From a virus, in IMG/VR virus record IMGVR_UViG_3300020202_000130, positions 1-43,027 of that record: a stretch of 43,027 nt of DNA. One strand, 5' to 3'. The notes under the pieces are model-generated. The model did not search any database and had not been told where the DNA came from. It was given only the letters and a program-made list of their open reading frames with translations. A program made the position numbers and the translations under genes. Positions 1 to 6,923 of the stretch are shown here, piece by piece (positions within the stretch are counted from its first letter, which is position 1; each line of letters begins with the position of its first letter).

Positions 1-168
1 TCATTTGCCTGCGCCTTCTATGTCGGTATGGCGTTCGTATGGCGCGGAGGGGCCCGGACAATCGTTTGCTGCGGCTTCCCCGGTCGTCACCGGATCATCA
101 ACCGCCGTGCTGCTAGTTGCCGGGGCGTCAGCACGATGCACTTGCGCCCCCTCCGCATTGGTAGTCAC
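1..168 (-). CDS. Small hypothetical protein, left-end allele
   Basis: A 55-residue product read from a GTG at 166-168 that overlaps the TGA of the upstream gene as GTGA. It is hydrophilic and rich in Ala, Thr and Asp, with no recognised domain. Most of it lies inside the terminal repeat. This copy ends in EGAGK and the right-end copy ends in DGKEL. The sequence cannot show which ending belongs to the intact genome. Other starts upstream in the same frame would run across the neighbouring gene and are less likely. Confidence 0.55.
   Translation of the reverse strand: MTTNAEGAQVHRADAPATSSTAVDDPVTTGEAAANDCPGPSAPYERHTDIEGAGK
17..139. repeat. Left copy of 123-bp terminal direct repeat
   Basis: Bases 17-139 recur identically as the last 123 bases of the window (42905-43027). 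The overlap joins the two ends of the leftward early operon in one reading frame, so the genome closes as a circle. Bases 1-16 differ from the bases preceding the right copy, so the match does not begin at base 1 as a plain assembly overlap would. Strain variation at the junction or assembly of two alleles would explain this. Confidence 0.95.
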
Positions 169-299
169 GTTGATATGGACGCTACATTGTCCCGCAGCAC
201 CTTCAGCGCAGCGAGGTAGGCCGGATGCGCGGATAGCTCCGTCTTGCTCACGGCTTCGCACAGGTCTATCAGGGCGTGAAGGATGGGGTCGGTGGTCAC
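165..299 (-). CDS. Small hypothetical protein (44 aa)
   Basis: A 44-residue reading frame with a GTG start at 297-299. It begins MTTDPILHALIDLCEAV and predicts mostly amphipathic helix, which looks like a real protein. It ends with a GTGA overlap into the next leftward gene. A competing longer frame on the same strand covers this stretch but has poor protein character. Function is unknown. Confidence 0.6.
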   Translation of the reverse strand: MTTDPILHALIDLCEAVSKTELSAHPAYLAALKVLRDNVASIST

Positions 300-319
300 G
301 TTACGTACTCGTGGCGTTC

Positions 320-523
320 CTACACGTATCCGACGATGCAGCCGACCGGGACGACGAAGATGCCGATGGCGCGGACGATCAGCAGGCCGGTGATGGGATC
401 AAGGCCCATGCCGACGAGTTTGATGATGTTCCATACCCATCCCCACGCCGCGCCGATGATGAGCGTGGACACGAGAATTGCCGTCATCAGTTCTGTGATC
501 GTGAAGCCGATTTGCTTTTTCAT
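320..523 (-). CDS. Small membrane protein with prepilin-like N-terminus
   Basis: This 67-residue product has two hydrophobic segments, roughly residues 7-35 and 43-67. The start follows an AAGGAG ribosome-binding site. The N-terminus MKKQIGFTITELMTAIL matches the type IV prepilin pattern: a short basic leader, Gly at -1, Phe at +1 and Glu at +5 before a hydrophobic helix. The second half, with a DPITG turn and another helix, resembles small phage membrane proteins rather than a pilin body. The protein probably sits in the inner membrane. A role in altering pili or excluding other phages is inference only. Confidence 0.75.
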   Translation of the reverse strand: MKKQIGFTITELMTAILVSTLIIGAAWGWVWNIIKLVGMGLDPITGLLIVRAIGIFVVPVGCIVGYV

Positions 524-587
524 GCGTTCTCCTTGTTGTAGTCGTTCCTAGTGGAAGGACGGCTTACCGTCTCGGCGTAACTCACGG

Positions 588-773
588 TCAATAGTCCTCT
601 CTGAGCGACAGCCCTATCGAGTAGGGAGCGAAGTTGAAGTAGACCGTCCTCACAACGTGGTCGGTGTAGACGGTTGTCCAATAGGAGAAACGCCACCATC
701 GTTTGATGAATGTGTGGATGGCTTTGTCTAGATTCTCCGCAGCCTTGGCGTTGCGCCAATTGGCTTGATCCAT
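588..773 (-). CDS. Small hypothetical protein (61 aa)
   Basis: Starts with ATG at 771-773, whose G... strand neighbour is the upstream TGA (TGATG junction); a GTG one codon earlier is also possible. The product is rich in Trp, Tyr and Phe in its centre (WWRFSYWTTVYTDHV), which could be a membrane-associated or core beta region. No family was recognised. A second frame on the same strand at 520-759 has atypical composition and is not called. Confidence 0.6.
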   Translation of the reverse strand: MDQANWRNAKAAENLDKAIHTFIKRWWRFSYWTTVYTDHVVRTVYFNFAPYSIGLSLREDY

Positions 774-1027
774 CACAGACGACTCCTTACTTGTTCGATT
801 AGATTGGCTGCGGCGACTGCTTCAGGCGCAGTGTTGTTTGTGATCGCCAGCAGGTTTTCTAGCGCGACTAGCAGAGCAGCAGCGTCCGCAGACCGTGAAT
901 CAGCCGCTAAGTGCCTGCCCTCGGGCGTGGTTCCGTTAGGCTCCGTAGAACGGCTACCCTCGGCGCGCTGGGCTTCATCCGGGTTTTGCGGGGTATCGGC
1001 TCCTGCGGACGCTGCATTCGTGTTCAT
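773..1027 (-). CDS. Small hypothetical protein (84 aa)
   Basis: The ATG at 1025-1027 overlaps the preceding stop as ATGA. The N-terminal half is low-complexity (Ala, Asp, Glu, Thr). The C-terminal half is helical (ALLVALENLLAITNN) and resembles the helical tails of small phage accessory proteins. No domain was recognised and nothing suggests secretion or membrane insertion. Confidence 0.65.
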   Translation of the reverse strand: MNTNAASAGADTPQNPDEAQRAEGSRSTEPNGTTPEGRHLAADSRSADAAALLVALENLLAITNNTAPEAVAAANLIEQVRSRL

Positions 1028-1275
1028 AGCTCGACCCACCTATGTCCGTCTTGCTTGAGCCATTGGCAGCAGCGCGTGCAGGACGTGGCGGGCGGCTGAC
1101 CAGGGTTGTTCTCCCATTCCTGCCGGATTGCATGCTCGCCTACGAGCCAGCAGAGGACGCGCCCGAACGTATCGACCCACACGTATCGCTGGAACCTGCC
1201 GCGCTTCAGGTGACGCCAGAAGTTCGCTCTACACTGCTTCTTGAAGAGGTCGAAACCTTCGCGTGCCGCTCCCAT
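1024..1275 (-). CDS. Small basic hypothetical protein (83 aa)
   Basis: The start at 1273-1275 is preceded by GGAGG at good spacing. The protein is rich in Arg, Trp and Phe. It contains a CTRCCQWL stretch near the C-terminus that might bind metal, together with a Cys and His elsewhere. Many small early phage proteins look like this, but no specific family or function can be named. Confidence 0.65.
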   Translation of the reverse strand: MGAAREGFDLFKKQCRANFWRHLKRGRFQRYVWVDTFGRVLCWLVGEHAIRQEWENNPGQPPATSCTRCCQWLKQDGHRWVEL

Positions 1276-1335
1276 TCAATCCTCCTTTTTGCTGCGCTGC
1301 CCACGGACACGGCTATCTGGTAAGCGAGGGACCAT
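1276..1335 (-). CDS. Possible 19-aa micro-ORF
   Basis: This tiny frame starts with the ATG of a TGATG junction with the upstream stop and ends just before the next ATG, filling the gap between two genes. Its product is MVPRLPDSRVRGQRSKKED. It may exist only because ribosome-binding-site sequence is read as codons (AAG GAG GAT). It is listed because it fits the tiling pattern. Confidence 0.2.
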   Translation of the reverse strand: MVPRLPDSRVRGQRSKKED

Positions 1336-1553
1336 CACGACGGCCATCCGATCAGCCGCCTCGCCGCCTTGCACTCCGGGCAGCTTGGGTCGTCCGTCAC
1401 GGAGTCGAGCGTGTGCGACAGCGCTGACTGCAGGCGTCCGATCTCCTCGATGGCCTCCAACACCACTTTCCCGGTGTAGTGGTGGCTGCGCTCCTCGGTG
1501 GCCTGCTTATGCAGCTCGCGGAGCTTGGTCACGATGTCCTGGCGCTTACCCAC
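1335..1553 (-). CDS. Small hypothetical protein with CxxC pair
   Basis: A 72-residue product from a GTG start overlapping the upstream TAA. The N-terminal two-thirds is charged helix, possibly coiled coil (IVTKLRELHKQATEE...). The C-terminus carries PSCPECKAARRL, a CxxC typical of a small metal site or redox pair. Unknown function. Confidence 0.65.
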   Translation of the reverse strand: MGKRQDIVTKLRELHKQATEERSHHYTGKVVLEAIEEIGRLQSALSHTLDSVTDDPSCPECKAARRLIGWPS

Positions 1554-2073
1554 GGGAGTCGCCCTTGCCGTCTACCGGGTCCATCCCCGAGCCTTTACAG
1601 TGCCCGCACTCGACTTCGCCTGTAACGTGGTTGTCAGTACGCCCGGAGCCGTGACACTCGGAGCAGAGCGCGGCTATGGACTGTCTTGCGGAACCTGCGC
1701 AGGCTTTCAGCGCGGTGTCGATGCGCGGGATCAGGCGTTCGATGGCCGGGCCGGTCAGAGGCAGGTGATCCATCGCCTTCGGTGTGGCGCTTACCAGCCG
1801 AAGCTCGCTACGCGCCTCCCGCAGAAGCTCCACGATGGACAGGTCGGCAGAGCACGACGACTGCCCGGCGAAACGGCAATCCCCAACCGGCCAGGAGCAC
1901 GGCTCGTCCGTCAGGGGCGCGGCAGGGGCGGGCGTGGCAAAGGCGTCGATGCGGTCCAGTTCGGCGTACAGCGCACCGTTGGTTCCACCGTACAGCTTGA
2001 GCAGCAGCGCCCGCAGTTGCTCGGTCAGGCGAAATGGTCGTCCATGCTTATCGTCGTGCTTAGGCTTTTCCAT
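1546..2073 (-). CDS. Hypothetical protein with DnaJ-like zinc knuckles
   Basis: The product has 175 residues. The C-terminal region has two CxxCxGSG units (CSECHGSGRTD and CGHCKGSGMD), the repeat type that forms the zinc site of DnaJ and of many small phage proteins. The remainder is helical and variable, with a central Ala/Pro-rich linker. It overlaps the upstream gene by 14 bases. Zinc binding is well supported by the motif. Any chaperone or nucleic-acid role is inference, because no J-domain is present. Confidence 0.7.
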   Translation of the reverse strand: MEKPKHDDKHGRPFRLTEQLRALLLKLYGGTNGALYAELDRIDAFATPAPAAPLTDEPCSWPVGDCRFAGQSSCSADLSIVELLREARSELRLVSATPKAMDHLPLTGPAIERLIPRIDTALKACAGSARQSIAALCSECHGSGRTDNHVTGEVECGHCKGSGMDPVDGKGDSRG

Positions 2074-2503
2074 TGCCGCTCCCCATTACGCCGTCGCTGT
2101 TCTGCACCGGCCCCGCACTAGACGCCGTAAGCCCACGGCGGCGCACGATGTACCAAAGGTCTTTGATCCAGTCGGCCTCGTAGCGTCGGTCCTGCCCGTC
2201 ATGCCGGAACACCACATCGACGTGGTGGGCGTGCCAGAACCCTTGATCGAGGAACTGCGCTACCAGCGGGCACTTACGCAGTGCCTTCTCGACCTGGGCG
2301 AGAACGTCCGGTGCGGTCGCCTGTGTCTCCGACACGGACGACTGCCCGGAAATCGCCAGCCGGAACGTCGCGCGGCATTGCTCGGCTACCTTGCGCGGAA
2401 TCTGCACCGACATGCTCCCGCCGTCAGGGCAGCAGTCGCGGAACTTGTCGTCCACCGGCCCAACCGAACCGCAGCCGGCGCAATAGCGAGTCAGGTCGCT
2501 CAT
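2060..2503 (-). CDS. Hypothetical protein with N-terminal zinc-ribbon-like motif
   Basis: The 147-residue product starts at the ATG overlapping the upstream TGA by two bases. It begins MSDLTRYCAGCGSVGPVDD and continues with CCPDG, giving CxxC plus CC, which could bind one zinc ion. The rest is soluble, mixed alpha/beta and unrecognised. A much longer same-frame extension upstream would overlap the conserved preceding gene and is rejected. Confidence 0.65.
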   Translation of the reverse strand: MSDLTRYCAGCGSVGPVDDKFRDCCPDGGSMSVQIPRKVAEQCRATFRLAISGQSSVSETQATAPDVLAQVEKALRKCPLVAQFLDQGFWHAHHVDVVFRHDGQDRRYEADWIKDLWYIVRRRGLTASSAGPVQNSDGVMGSGNGKA

Positions 2504-2892
2504 TTCGTCACCGTGATGATCTTGTCGGGGTGGACCTTCTCGGCCAGTTCCGAGATGGGGTCGATCTCGTAGTGCTCGCCGGGCGGCAGCTTCGCCACCG
2601 GCAACTCGGCTCCGTACTTCGCCACCTGGGCCTGAAGGAACTCCTGCCAGTTGTCCCCGTTCACACCGCTCGCGTCGATCTCGGCGAGCTGCGGATGCTG
2701 CTTCAGCAGGTATGGCTCGCACTCTCTGGACACGCGGGGAAGCTGGTGCGTGAAGAGGTTGTCGCCGGTCATGTAGTTCAGGATCTCGTACACCTTGCCG
2801 ATGGGGCAGAGCAGCACCCCGGTGGTGATCGACAGAATGTCCCCGAGGGGGAAACGTCTTACTGGGGTAGCACGCTCGGGCTTTTCGCTCAT
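2500..2892 (-). CDS. Conserved phage protein of unknown function
   Basis: The 130-residue product starts at ATG 2890-2892, which overlaps the stop of the restored ASCH gene as ATGA. It contains FPLGDILSITTGVLL and FTHQLPRVSRECEPYLL, a pattern I associate with a common phage accessory family (replication/early region) without known activity. In this window it appears fused in frame to the upstream ASCH gene, but only because that gene carries a one-base insertion. I treat it as a separate protein. Confidence 0.75.
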   Translation of the reverse strand: MSEKPERATPVRRFPLGDILSITTGVLLCPIGKVYEILNYMTGDNLFTHQLPRVSRECEPYLLKQHPQLAEIDASGVNGDNWQEFLQAQVAKYGAELPVAKLPPGEHYEIDPISELAEKVHPDKIITVTK

Positions 2893-3258
2893 GCGGTCCT
2901 CTTGAAGTGGATCAGGTCGCCGTGGAACGGCAGCCCGTAGGTGTTCTTGAAGAACTCGAAAAAACTCGGTGACGCTGGTAAAGCCGTCGTCCACCGCCAG
3001 CGCGTCGGCCTTCTCGGCAGACAGCCTCTCGTCGTCCAGGCGGATTACGCCGTCAGGCTGAATCGACACGCTCTGAACCTTGGTGATCTCGCCTCGCAGC
3101 AGGCAGCGGCACTTCTTCGTCCGCATGCCCTCGTAGGCGGCGAAGAGCTGGCCGGGTTTGGGCCCGTTGCCGTCCTTCCTCGGGGCCCGGATCGTGTGAG
3201 TCTTGGCGCCGGACTCGACCTTGCGCGCAAAGCGGTATTGGAAGTTGTAGGCCGGCAT
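2889..3258 (-). CDS. ASCH-like domain protein, frameshifted near its end
   Basis: The N-terminal 96 residues (MPAYNFQYRFARKVESG onward, with KTHTIRAPR and GQLFAAYEGMRTKKC) match the ASCH/PUA-like beta-barrel, a family expected to bind RNA. A run of six A on the plus strand at 2959-2964 throws the frame. With five A the protein would end EFFEFFKNTYGLPFHGDL... and stop in an ATGA overlap with the next gene, exactly as its neighbours do. This is either a homopolymer sequencing/assembly error, a true frameshift mutation, or slippage used in expression. A 122-residue product is expected if corrected. Confidence 0.65.
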
Positions 3259-3294
3259 CAGCGTCCATCGCTCGGTGTGGCAGTAGGCGAGGGG

Positions 3295-3702
3295 CTAGTC
3301 ATCGACGTAGTCCTCGTAGGAGCGGTAGATCACTGTGCCGCATGAGCACGTCCACTTCGCCGGCTGCGGATCGTGGAACGGCCATTCATGCCTGCACCCG
3401 TCGATTACGGGGCGCCCTGCTACCGCGACCGGGCGCCACTTCTCCAGTTCCGCCACGGTGGCGTTCCAGCCGGTCAAGGCGCGTCGCATGTCGTGGCGAA
3501 GATCGCGGATGTCGGACTCCATCAGCGCCCACCACAGCATCCCGTAGAAGGCCAGAAACAGGCCCATCGTCTCGCCTCGACCGAGGCAGACCAGCGCGAA
3601 GTAAATCCACAGCCCGCCGATGAGCAACGGGCTTACCTTCGTCCACCAGTCGATAAAGGCCGAAAAAGCCCTAGCGCGGTAGCTGTCCGAGACGACCGTC
3701 AT
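3295..3702 (-). CDS. Small membrane protein (135 aa) with cytosolic zinc-like tail
   Basis: The start ATG at 3700-3702 overlaps the upstream TGA. Two adjacent hydrophobic segments at about residues 20-60 (PLLIGGLWIYFALVCLG and GLFLAFYGMLWWALM) form a membrane hairpin. They are followed by a charged helix and a C-terminal CSCG plus C/H residues (GCRHEWPFHD...WTCSCGT) that may bind zinc. Function is unknown. It is expressed with early genes, so a role in takeover or exclusion is possible but not shown. Confidence 0.65.
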   Translation of the reverse strand: MTVVSDSYRARAFSAFIDWWTKVSPLLIGGLWIYFALVCLGRGETMGLFLAFYGMLWWALMESDIRDLRHDMRRALTGWNATVAELEKWRPVAVAGRPVIDGCRHEWPFHDPQPAKWTCSCGTVIYRSYEDYVDD

Positions 3703-3920
3703 GTGTATTTCGTCCTGCGCGGCTTGGCCGCACGGCGGGCTTCCTTGAGCCTCGCAATGGCAGACTCCAGGCGGCGCATAGAGCCTGGGAAGTGAACCTT
3801 GTTGTCCAGCCCGAAGGCCCACCCCTCCGAGTTCACGATGCCCATAGCGCAGCGGATGACGTGGCGCTCGGCCTTGTCCTTCGCTGTCTCCGTGCCACGG
3901 TCCATAGCTCGCTTCTTCAT
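3699..3920 (-). CDS. Small basic hypothetical protein (73 aa)
   Basis: A strongly basic product (many Lys and Arg, ending RRAAKPRRTKYT) with an ATGA overlap at its start. The charge suggests nucleic-acid contact. No helix-turn-helix or other fold is recognisable. Confidence 0.6.
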   Translation of the reverse strand: MKKRAMDRGTETAKDKAERHVIRCAMGIVNSEGWAFGLDNKVHFPGSMRRLESAIARLKEARRAAKPRRTKYT

Positions 3921-4201
3921 GCAGACCCTCCGGTTTGCAATGAGCCTTGATTGATCAACGGCGCTGACTCTTCCGCCGATTTCCTGAACCAGACCTTCGA
4001 TCCGCGCACCTTGCCGTTGCGCGTAATCAGCTTGTAAAGCCGCTCCAGCTTCCCGAAGTGGACGAGGGATTCGGCGTAGCGAAGGTCAAGCGGCTTGCGC
4101 CATGCTGCCGTTGCGTTCGCAAGCTCGGCGGCGTACTTCGCCTTCGTGGCATCGCAGTTTCCGGCGAGGAAGGCTTCAAGGTTATGGACGTGCTCAGTCA
4201 T
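3917..4201 (-). CDS. Small hypothetical protein (94 aa)
   Basis: Begins MTEHVHNLEAFLAGNC with an ATGA overlap at its start. The central region (LRYAESLVHFGKLERLYKLI) is helical and followed by a basic segment. It could be a small winged-helix or helical DNA-binding protein, but no motif is clear enough to name. Confidence 0.65.
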   Translation of the reverse strand: MTEHVHNLEAFLAGNCDATKAKYAAELANATAAWRKPLDLRYAESLVHFGKLERLYKLITRNGKVRGSKVWFRKSAEESAPLINQGSLQTGGSA

Positions 4202-4473
4202 CGCGGCGTTCCTTTCGCCTTGGCGATGGCCTCGCGCACAGCGTCAGCGGCTTTTCTGTCCAGCATGGAGTCGAGGTCAAGACCTTCCAGCGCTTCCAGC
4301 ATGTCCGGCGCGGCGGCGATCAGGTTGGCGTTTTCGAGTCCACCCTTACCATCGGGATCGCGCGGGCTAAGGTCGCCTATCCACCCACCCTCCGCCCAGA
4401 TGCGATAGCCCTTGTGGTTCTCGCTGCCCGTAAGTTTGGTCAGCACTTGCCACGGTCCCGGCGTATGGCTCAT
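4198..4473 (-). CDS. Conserved phage protein of the MSHTPGPW type
   Basis: The 91-residue product starts MSHTPGPWQVL and later has NANLIAAAPDMLEALE. These two blocks define a small early protein family seen in very many phages and prophages. Its function is not known to me. Start choice is fixed by the family N-terminus and the ATGA overlap; an upstream same-frame extension is ignored. Confidence 0.8.
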   Translation of the reverse strand: MSHTPGPWQVLTKLTGSENHKGYRIWAEGGWIGDLSPRDPDGKGGLENANLIAAAPDMLEALEGLDLDSMLDRKAADAVREAIAKAKGTPR

Positions 4474-4784
4474 TCCGGCTCCCCCTGCCATCCGCAGTCC
4501 AGGCAGTAGTCGTAGGAGCACTCGGGGGCGTAGCCGTCGCCGGCACGGTGGGCTACCTCAAGCGTGCCGCCGCACTCCGGGCACAGCACAAGCTGGCTTT
4601 CGTATGCCGCCAGCGCTTCCGCCGCCCCTTTGTCGCTTGCCTCGTACACTCGGCCCGTTCCGCTTTGCGTCCTGACGGTCAGCGATCCTCCGAAAAGCTC
4701 GACCTTGAAGCCGTGGCGAATGAGGCGGCGTACCGAGTCCATCATCGGACGGTCGTTCTGGCCGAAGGCCGGAATGTTCCTCAC
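4470..4784 (-). CDS. Hypothetical protein with C-terminal zinc ribbon
   Basis: The 104-residue product starts with GTG in a GTGA overlap. The C-terminal part contains CPECGG, then about 20 residues later CSYDYCLDCGW, giving four or more cysteines in zinc-ribbon spacing. The N-terminal half is a small alpha/beta domain. Probable zinc-binding nucleic-acid or protein adaptor; specific role unknown. Confidence 0.7.
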   Translation of the reverse strand: MRNIPAFGQNDRPMMDSVRRLIRHGFKVELFGGSLTVRTQSGTGRVYEASDKGAAEALAAYESQLVLCPECGGTLEVAHRAGDGYAPECSYDYCLDCGWQGEPE

Positions 4785-5134
4785 AGCCCTTGCGTCTCCA
4801 GCCAGTCCGCGATTTGCTCGCGGGTGAAGCCGCCCGTGTCGTTCTTCCCCCAGATCGTGTCGCAGCCGGGGCCAAACTTCTCGTTGTGAACCAGCTTGTG
4901 CGGCAGATTGAGCCGAGAGGCGACGTAGTTAATCGCTATGGCGGTCTGGAGGGATGGGTCGTACCGATGTCCAAGCGCCTCTGCGGCGGCTCCCCACGCG
5001 CAGGAACCGCCATTGGCGAACGGACATCCCCGGCTCTGAGGGCGCATACCCGCACCGACGCGGATAGCTTCGGAAAGCAGCGTGATCGTGCCGACTGCTG
5101 CGCGCTCGAATTTCAGGACTTCGCTTTGATCCAT
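4781..5134 (-). CDS. Hypothetical phage protein (117 aa)
   Basis: Contains CPFANGGSCAWGAAAEALGH and a C-terminal TGGFTREQIADWLE segment, blocks that recur in small phage proteins of unknown role. It is soluble, with five Cys/His that are not in standard finger spacing. The start ATG follows GAGGAA. Confidence 0.7.
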   Translation of the reverse strand: MDQSEVLKFERAAVGTITLLSEAIRVGAGMRPQSRGCPFANGGSCAWGAAAEALGHRYDPSLQTAIAINYVASRLNLPHKLVHNEKFGPGCDTIWGKNDTGGFTREQIADWLETQGL

Positions 5135-5163
5135 TGGGGTTCCTCGCTGTGTATGGGTGCGTG

Positions 5164-5358
5164 CTAGGCGACTTGCGCTGCGTCGCGCTCCTTGAGGCTG
5201 GCCTTGAAGTTGTCGGCGCTGCCGTAGGAGGCGTTCTTGTCGTGCTCGACCTTCGTCACCGTCATGCGGTTGCCCTCGGTGAACTGGCGGTCGAAATACT
5301 GCTGAAGGGCATCGATCATCGTTTCCTGATTGATGAGGATTTCGGTGCAGCCTTTCAT
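5164..5358 (-). CDS. Small hypothetical protein (64 aa)
   Basis: A charged, soluble product that starts after GGGAG. It combines a helical N-half (MIDALQQYFDRQFTEG) with a Lys/Asp-rich C-half. It lies in a slightly looser part of the operon, with about 30-base gaps on each side, so it has its own ribosome-binding site rather than coupling. Confidence 0.65.
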   Translation of the reverse strand: MKGCTEILINQETMIDALQQYFDRQFTEGNRMTVTKVEHDKNASYGSADNFKASLKERDAAQVA

Positions 5359-5393
5359 GCGTTCTCCCTATGAAAAAGGAACATTCCGACTAC

Positions 5394-5687
5394 CTACATG
5401 GCTAGGCGCTTCTCTAGCGCCTCGTTCGTCCAGACCAGCAGCCCGTATTCGCTATCGCCTGGAGGCTGGTAGAGCCGAATAAAAGCCTTTGTTCCCATGC
5501 CATGAAGCCCGCTCTTGCCTCGGTGGTGCTCCATGCACAACGGGACGGCGGAGAAATCCGAGCGCAGCCCAGACCCCTCCGCGACGTGGTGAACCTCCAC
5601 CGGCCCGGATTCCAGTCCGAGCTTTCGGCAGACCACGCAAGGAAGCTGCGCGATCAAGTCCATCCACCTTTTTCTGGCAGCGCTCAC
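5394..5687 (-). CDS. Ref-like / HNH-type nuclease
   Basis: The 97-residue product starts with GTG in a GTGA overlap. It shows CVVCRKLGLESG, then VEVHHVAEG, then PLCMEHHRG, and GLHGMGTKAFIRLY. This order (CxxC, xHH, CxxHH, H-G) is that of the treble-clef HNH fold in phage P1 Ref and related DUF968-like proteins, which are recombination-linked nucleases. It follows the exonuclease gene directly, supporting a role in the phage recombination module. Whether it cuts DNA alone or with RecA cannot be seen here. Confidence 0.75.
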   Translation of the reverse strand: MSAARKRWMDLIAQLPCVVCRKLGLESGPVEVHHVAEGSGLRSDFSAVPLCMEHHRGKSGLHGMGTKAFIRLYQPPGDSEYGLLVWTNEALEKRLAM

Positions 5688-6460
5688 GCGGCGATGGCCT
5701 CTTTCGTGAAGCTCGACTCGAATCCGGTTTTCGCTTTCCAGAACTGCAATAGCGAGTAAAAGCACTTCCAGCCCTTGACCAGCTCTTCCTCGGGGATCTC
5801 GATCAACTTCGCCAACCCCGGATTCGTCGTGCTCACGTACACGATGGCGCAGCGGGCTTTCTCCATACCAAGGCCCATGCGGTAGGCGGCGAGCTGCATG
5901 GCGTGTTCGTCCCAAGTTCTCAGGTCGTTATCCGGCCCGAATTCCTTGGTCTTGAAGTCGATCACGCAGTCCATGCAGGACAGGTCAACCTTCCCTCCAA
6001 AGCCGAGAACGTGAGCGAACGACTGCTCAGGCGTCCAGAAGCCATTGCCGCCCATCGCGTCTACCTGCGTATGCGCCGCTTGGATATACGGCCACATATC
6101 GGCTGGGTAGGCTTCCCCTTCGTAGCTGCCTTGGATAGCCGCGTGGATCGCTGTGCCGCGTTCTGCGGCCTTCCGCGCCTGCTCCCTGCTGTCCTGCTCG
6201 ATCCTCTGTAAGAACGCTTCCTCGGCCTCTCCGTCGCGCCTGGTGGCCGTTAAGGCTGAAAGCATCATCTGTTGCAGCATCCAGCGGTTTAAGCCGGGAC
6301 GGTCGGCGCACTTGATGATGGTCGTGACCGAGGGGACCAACCCTAGTTTCCGGGCATCCCGCAGGGTCGTGGGGCGCATGGAGCCATCCCGCGCCTTGAC
6401 CTCGTAGGCTGGCGTGCCGTCCTTGCGATAGAAATGCGTACTCTCAGCTACGTGCGCCAC
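5684..6460 (-). CDS. PD-(D/E)XK exonuclease, RecB/Cas4-like
   Basis: A 258-residue nuclease. Key blocks are RGTAIHAAI at about residues 101-109, a Glu near 145, the GGKVD Asp at 159, and IDFK with Asp168 and Lys170, followed by MQLAAYRMGL. These are the catalytic Asp-Asp/Glu-x-Lys and the Q-helix of the PD-(D/E)XK family. Phages use such enzymes to resect DNA ends before single-strand annealing or to degrade host DNA. Its neighbours are an SSB-like gene and two treble-clef proteins, forming a recombination/replication group. No separate annealing protein (Beta, RecT or Erf) was recognised nearby. Confidence 0.88.
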   Translation of the reverse strand: MAHVAESTHFYRKDGTPAYEVKARDGSMRPTTLRDARKLGLVPSVTTIIKCADRPGLNRWMLQQMMLSALTATRRDGEAEEAFLQRIEQDSREQARKAAERGTAIHAAIQGSYEGEAYPADMWPYIQAAHTQVDAMGGNGFWTPEQSFAHVLGFGGKVDLSCMDCVIDFKTKEFGPDNDLRTWDEHAMQLAAYRMGLGMEKARCAIVYVSTTNPGLAKLIEIPEEELVKGWKCFYSLLQFWKAKTGFESSFTKEAIAA

Positions 6461-6923
6461 GTTGCTCCTCCCAATTCCTTTGATAGACGCGGTTACAGGG
6501 CTTGCAATAGCTGGAGCGCCGGTTTCTCGACCCCATAGGGAATGAGTAAAAAGGCTTCACTGCCTTGCAGATCGCGCAACGCCGAAGCTCGTCAGGCAAG
6601 TCCTTATTCGGGCCTGCGCTGTTCTTGCGCAATTCAAGCCAACGGATATTCCCTGGCACGTAGCCTTTGCTTTCCACGATCCTGTCAATGGACGGCTGTC
6701 GCATATCGGCTGGAGGAGGGTTATCCATTACCCACTGGATCAAGGTTTCCTTCGTGAAGGCCAGCGGGATGCCGACATAAGAGGAGCACTTGCCATTGAC
6801 GTTAGCCACGCGCTGCCACATGGAAGTCCACTTGTCGCCGGCCCAGCAACGGAAGCACTTGACCCCTCGATACCTGGGCCTAGTGCATCCTCCGTTCTTG
6901 CAGGATTCGGCGGCGTGGGCCAT
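6444..6923 (-). CDS. HNH/endonuclease VII-like zinc-finger protein
   Basis: This 159-residue product starts in a TGATG overlap. The N-terminal CKNGGC...CFRC is a zinc knuckle. The central PSIDRIVESKGYVPGNIRW is the block found in phage HNH-type and intron-encoded endonucleases. The C-terminal CAICKAVKPFYSF...YCKPCN is a second CxxC...CxxC finger of the endonuclease VII type. Likely a structure-specific or site-specific DNA nuclease or binding protein within the recombination module. It overlaps the exonuclease start by 17 bases. Confidence 0.75.
   Translation of the reverse strand: MAHAAESCKNGGCTRPRYRGVKCFRCWAGDKWTSMWQRVANVNGKCSSYVGIPLAFTKETLIQWVMDNPPPADMRQPSIDRIVESKGYVPGNIRWLELRKNSAGPNKDLPDELRRCAICKAVKPFYSFPMGSRNRRSSYCKPCNRVYQRNWEEQRGARS

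Noticed and set aside
520-585. 21-codon frame ending DYNKENA between two early genes
   Set aside because: It mostly reflects translation of the AAGGAGAACGC ribosome-binding region of the next gene; coding support is weak.
2500-3258. Single 252-codon fusion of ASCH and the following conserved protein
   Set aside because: The join lies exactly at an A6 run and the alternative frame restores both a sensible C-terminus and an ATGA overlap, so the fusion is considered an artefact or mutation.
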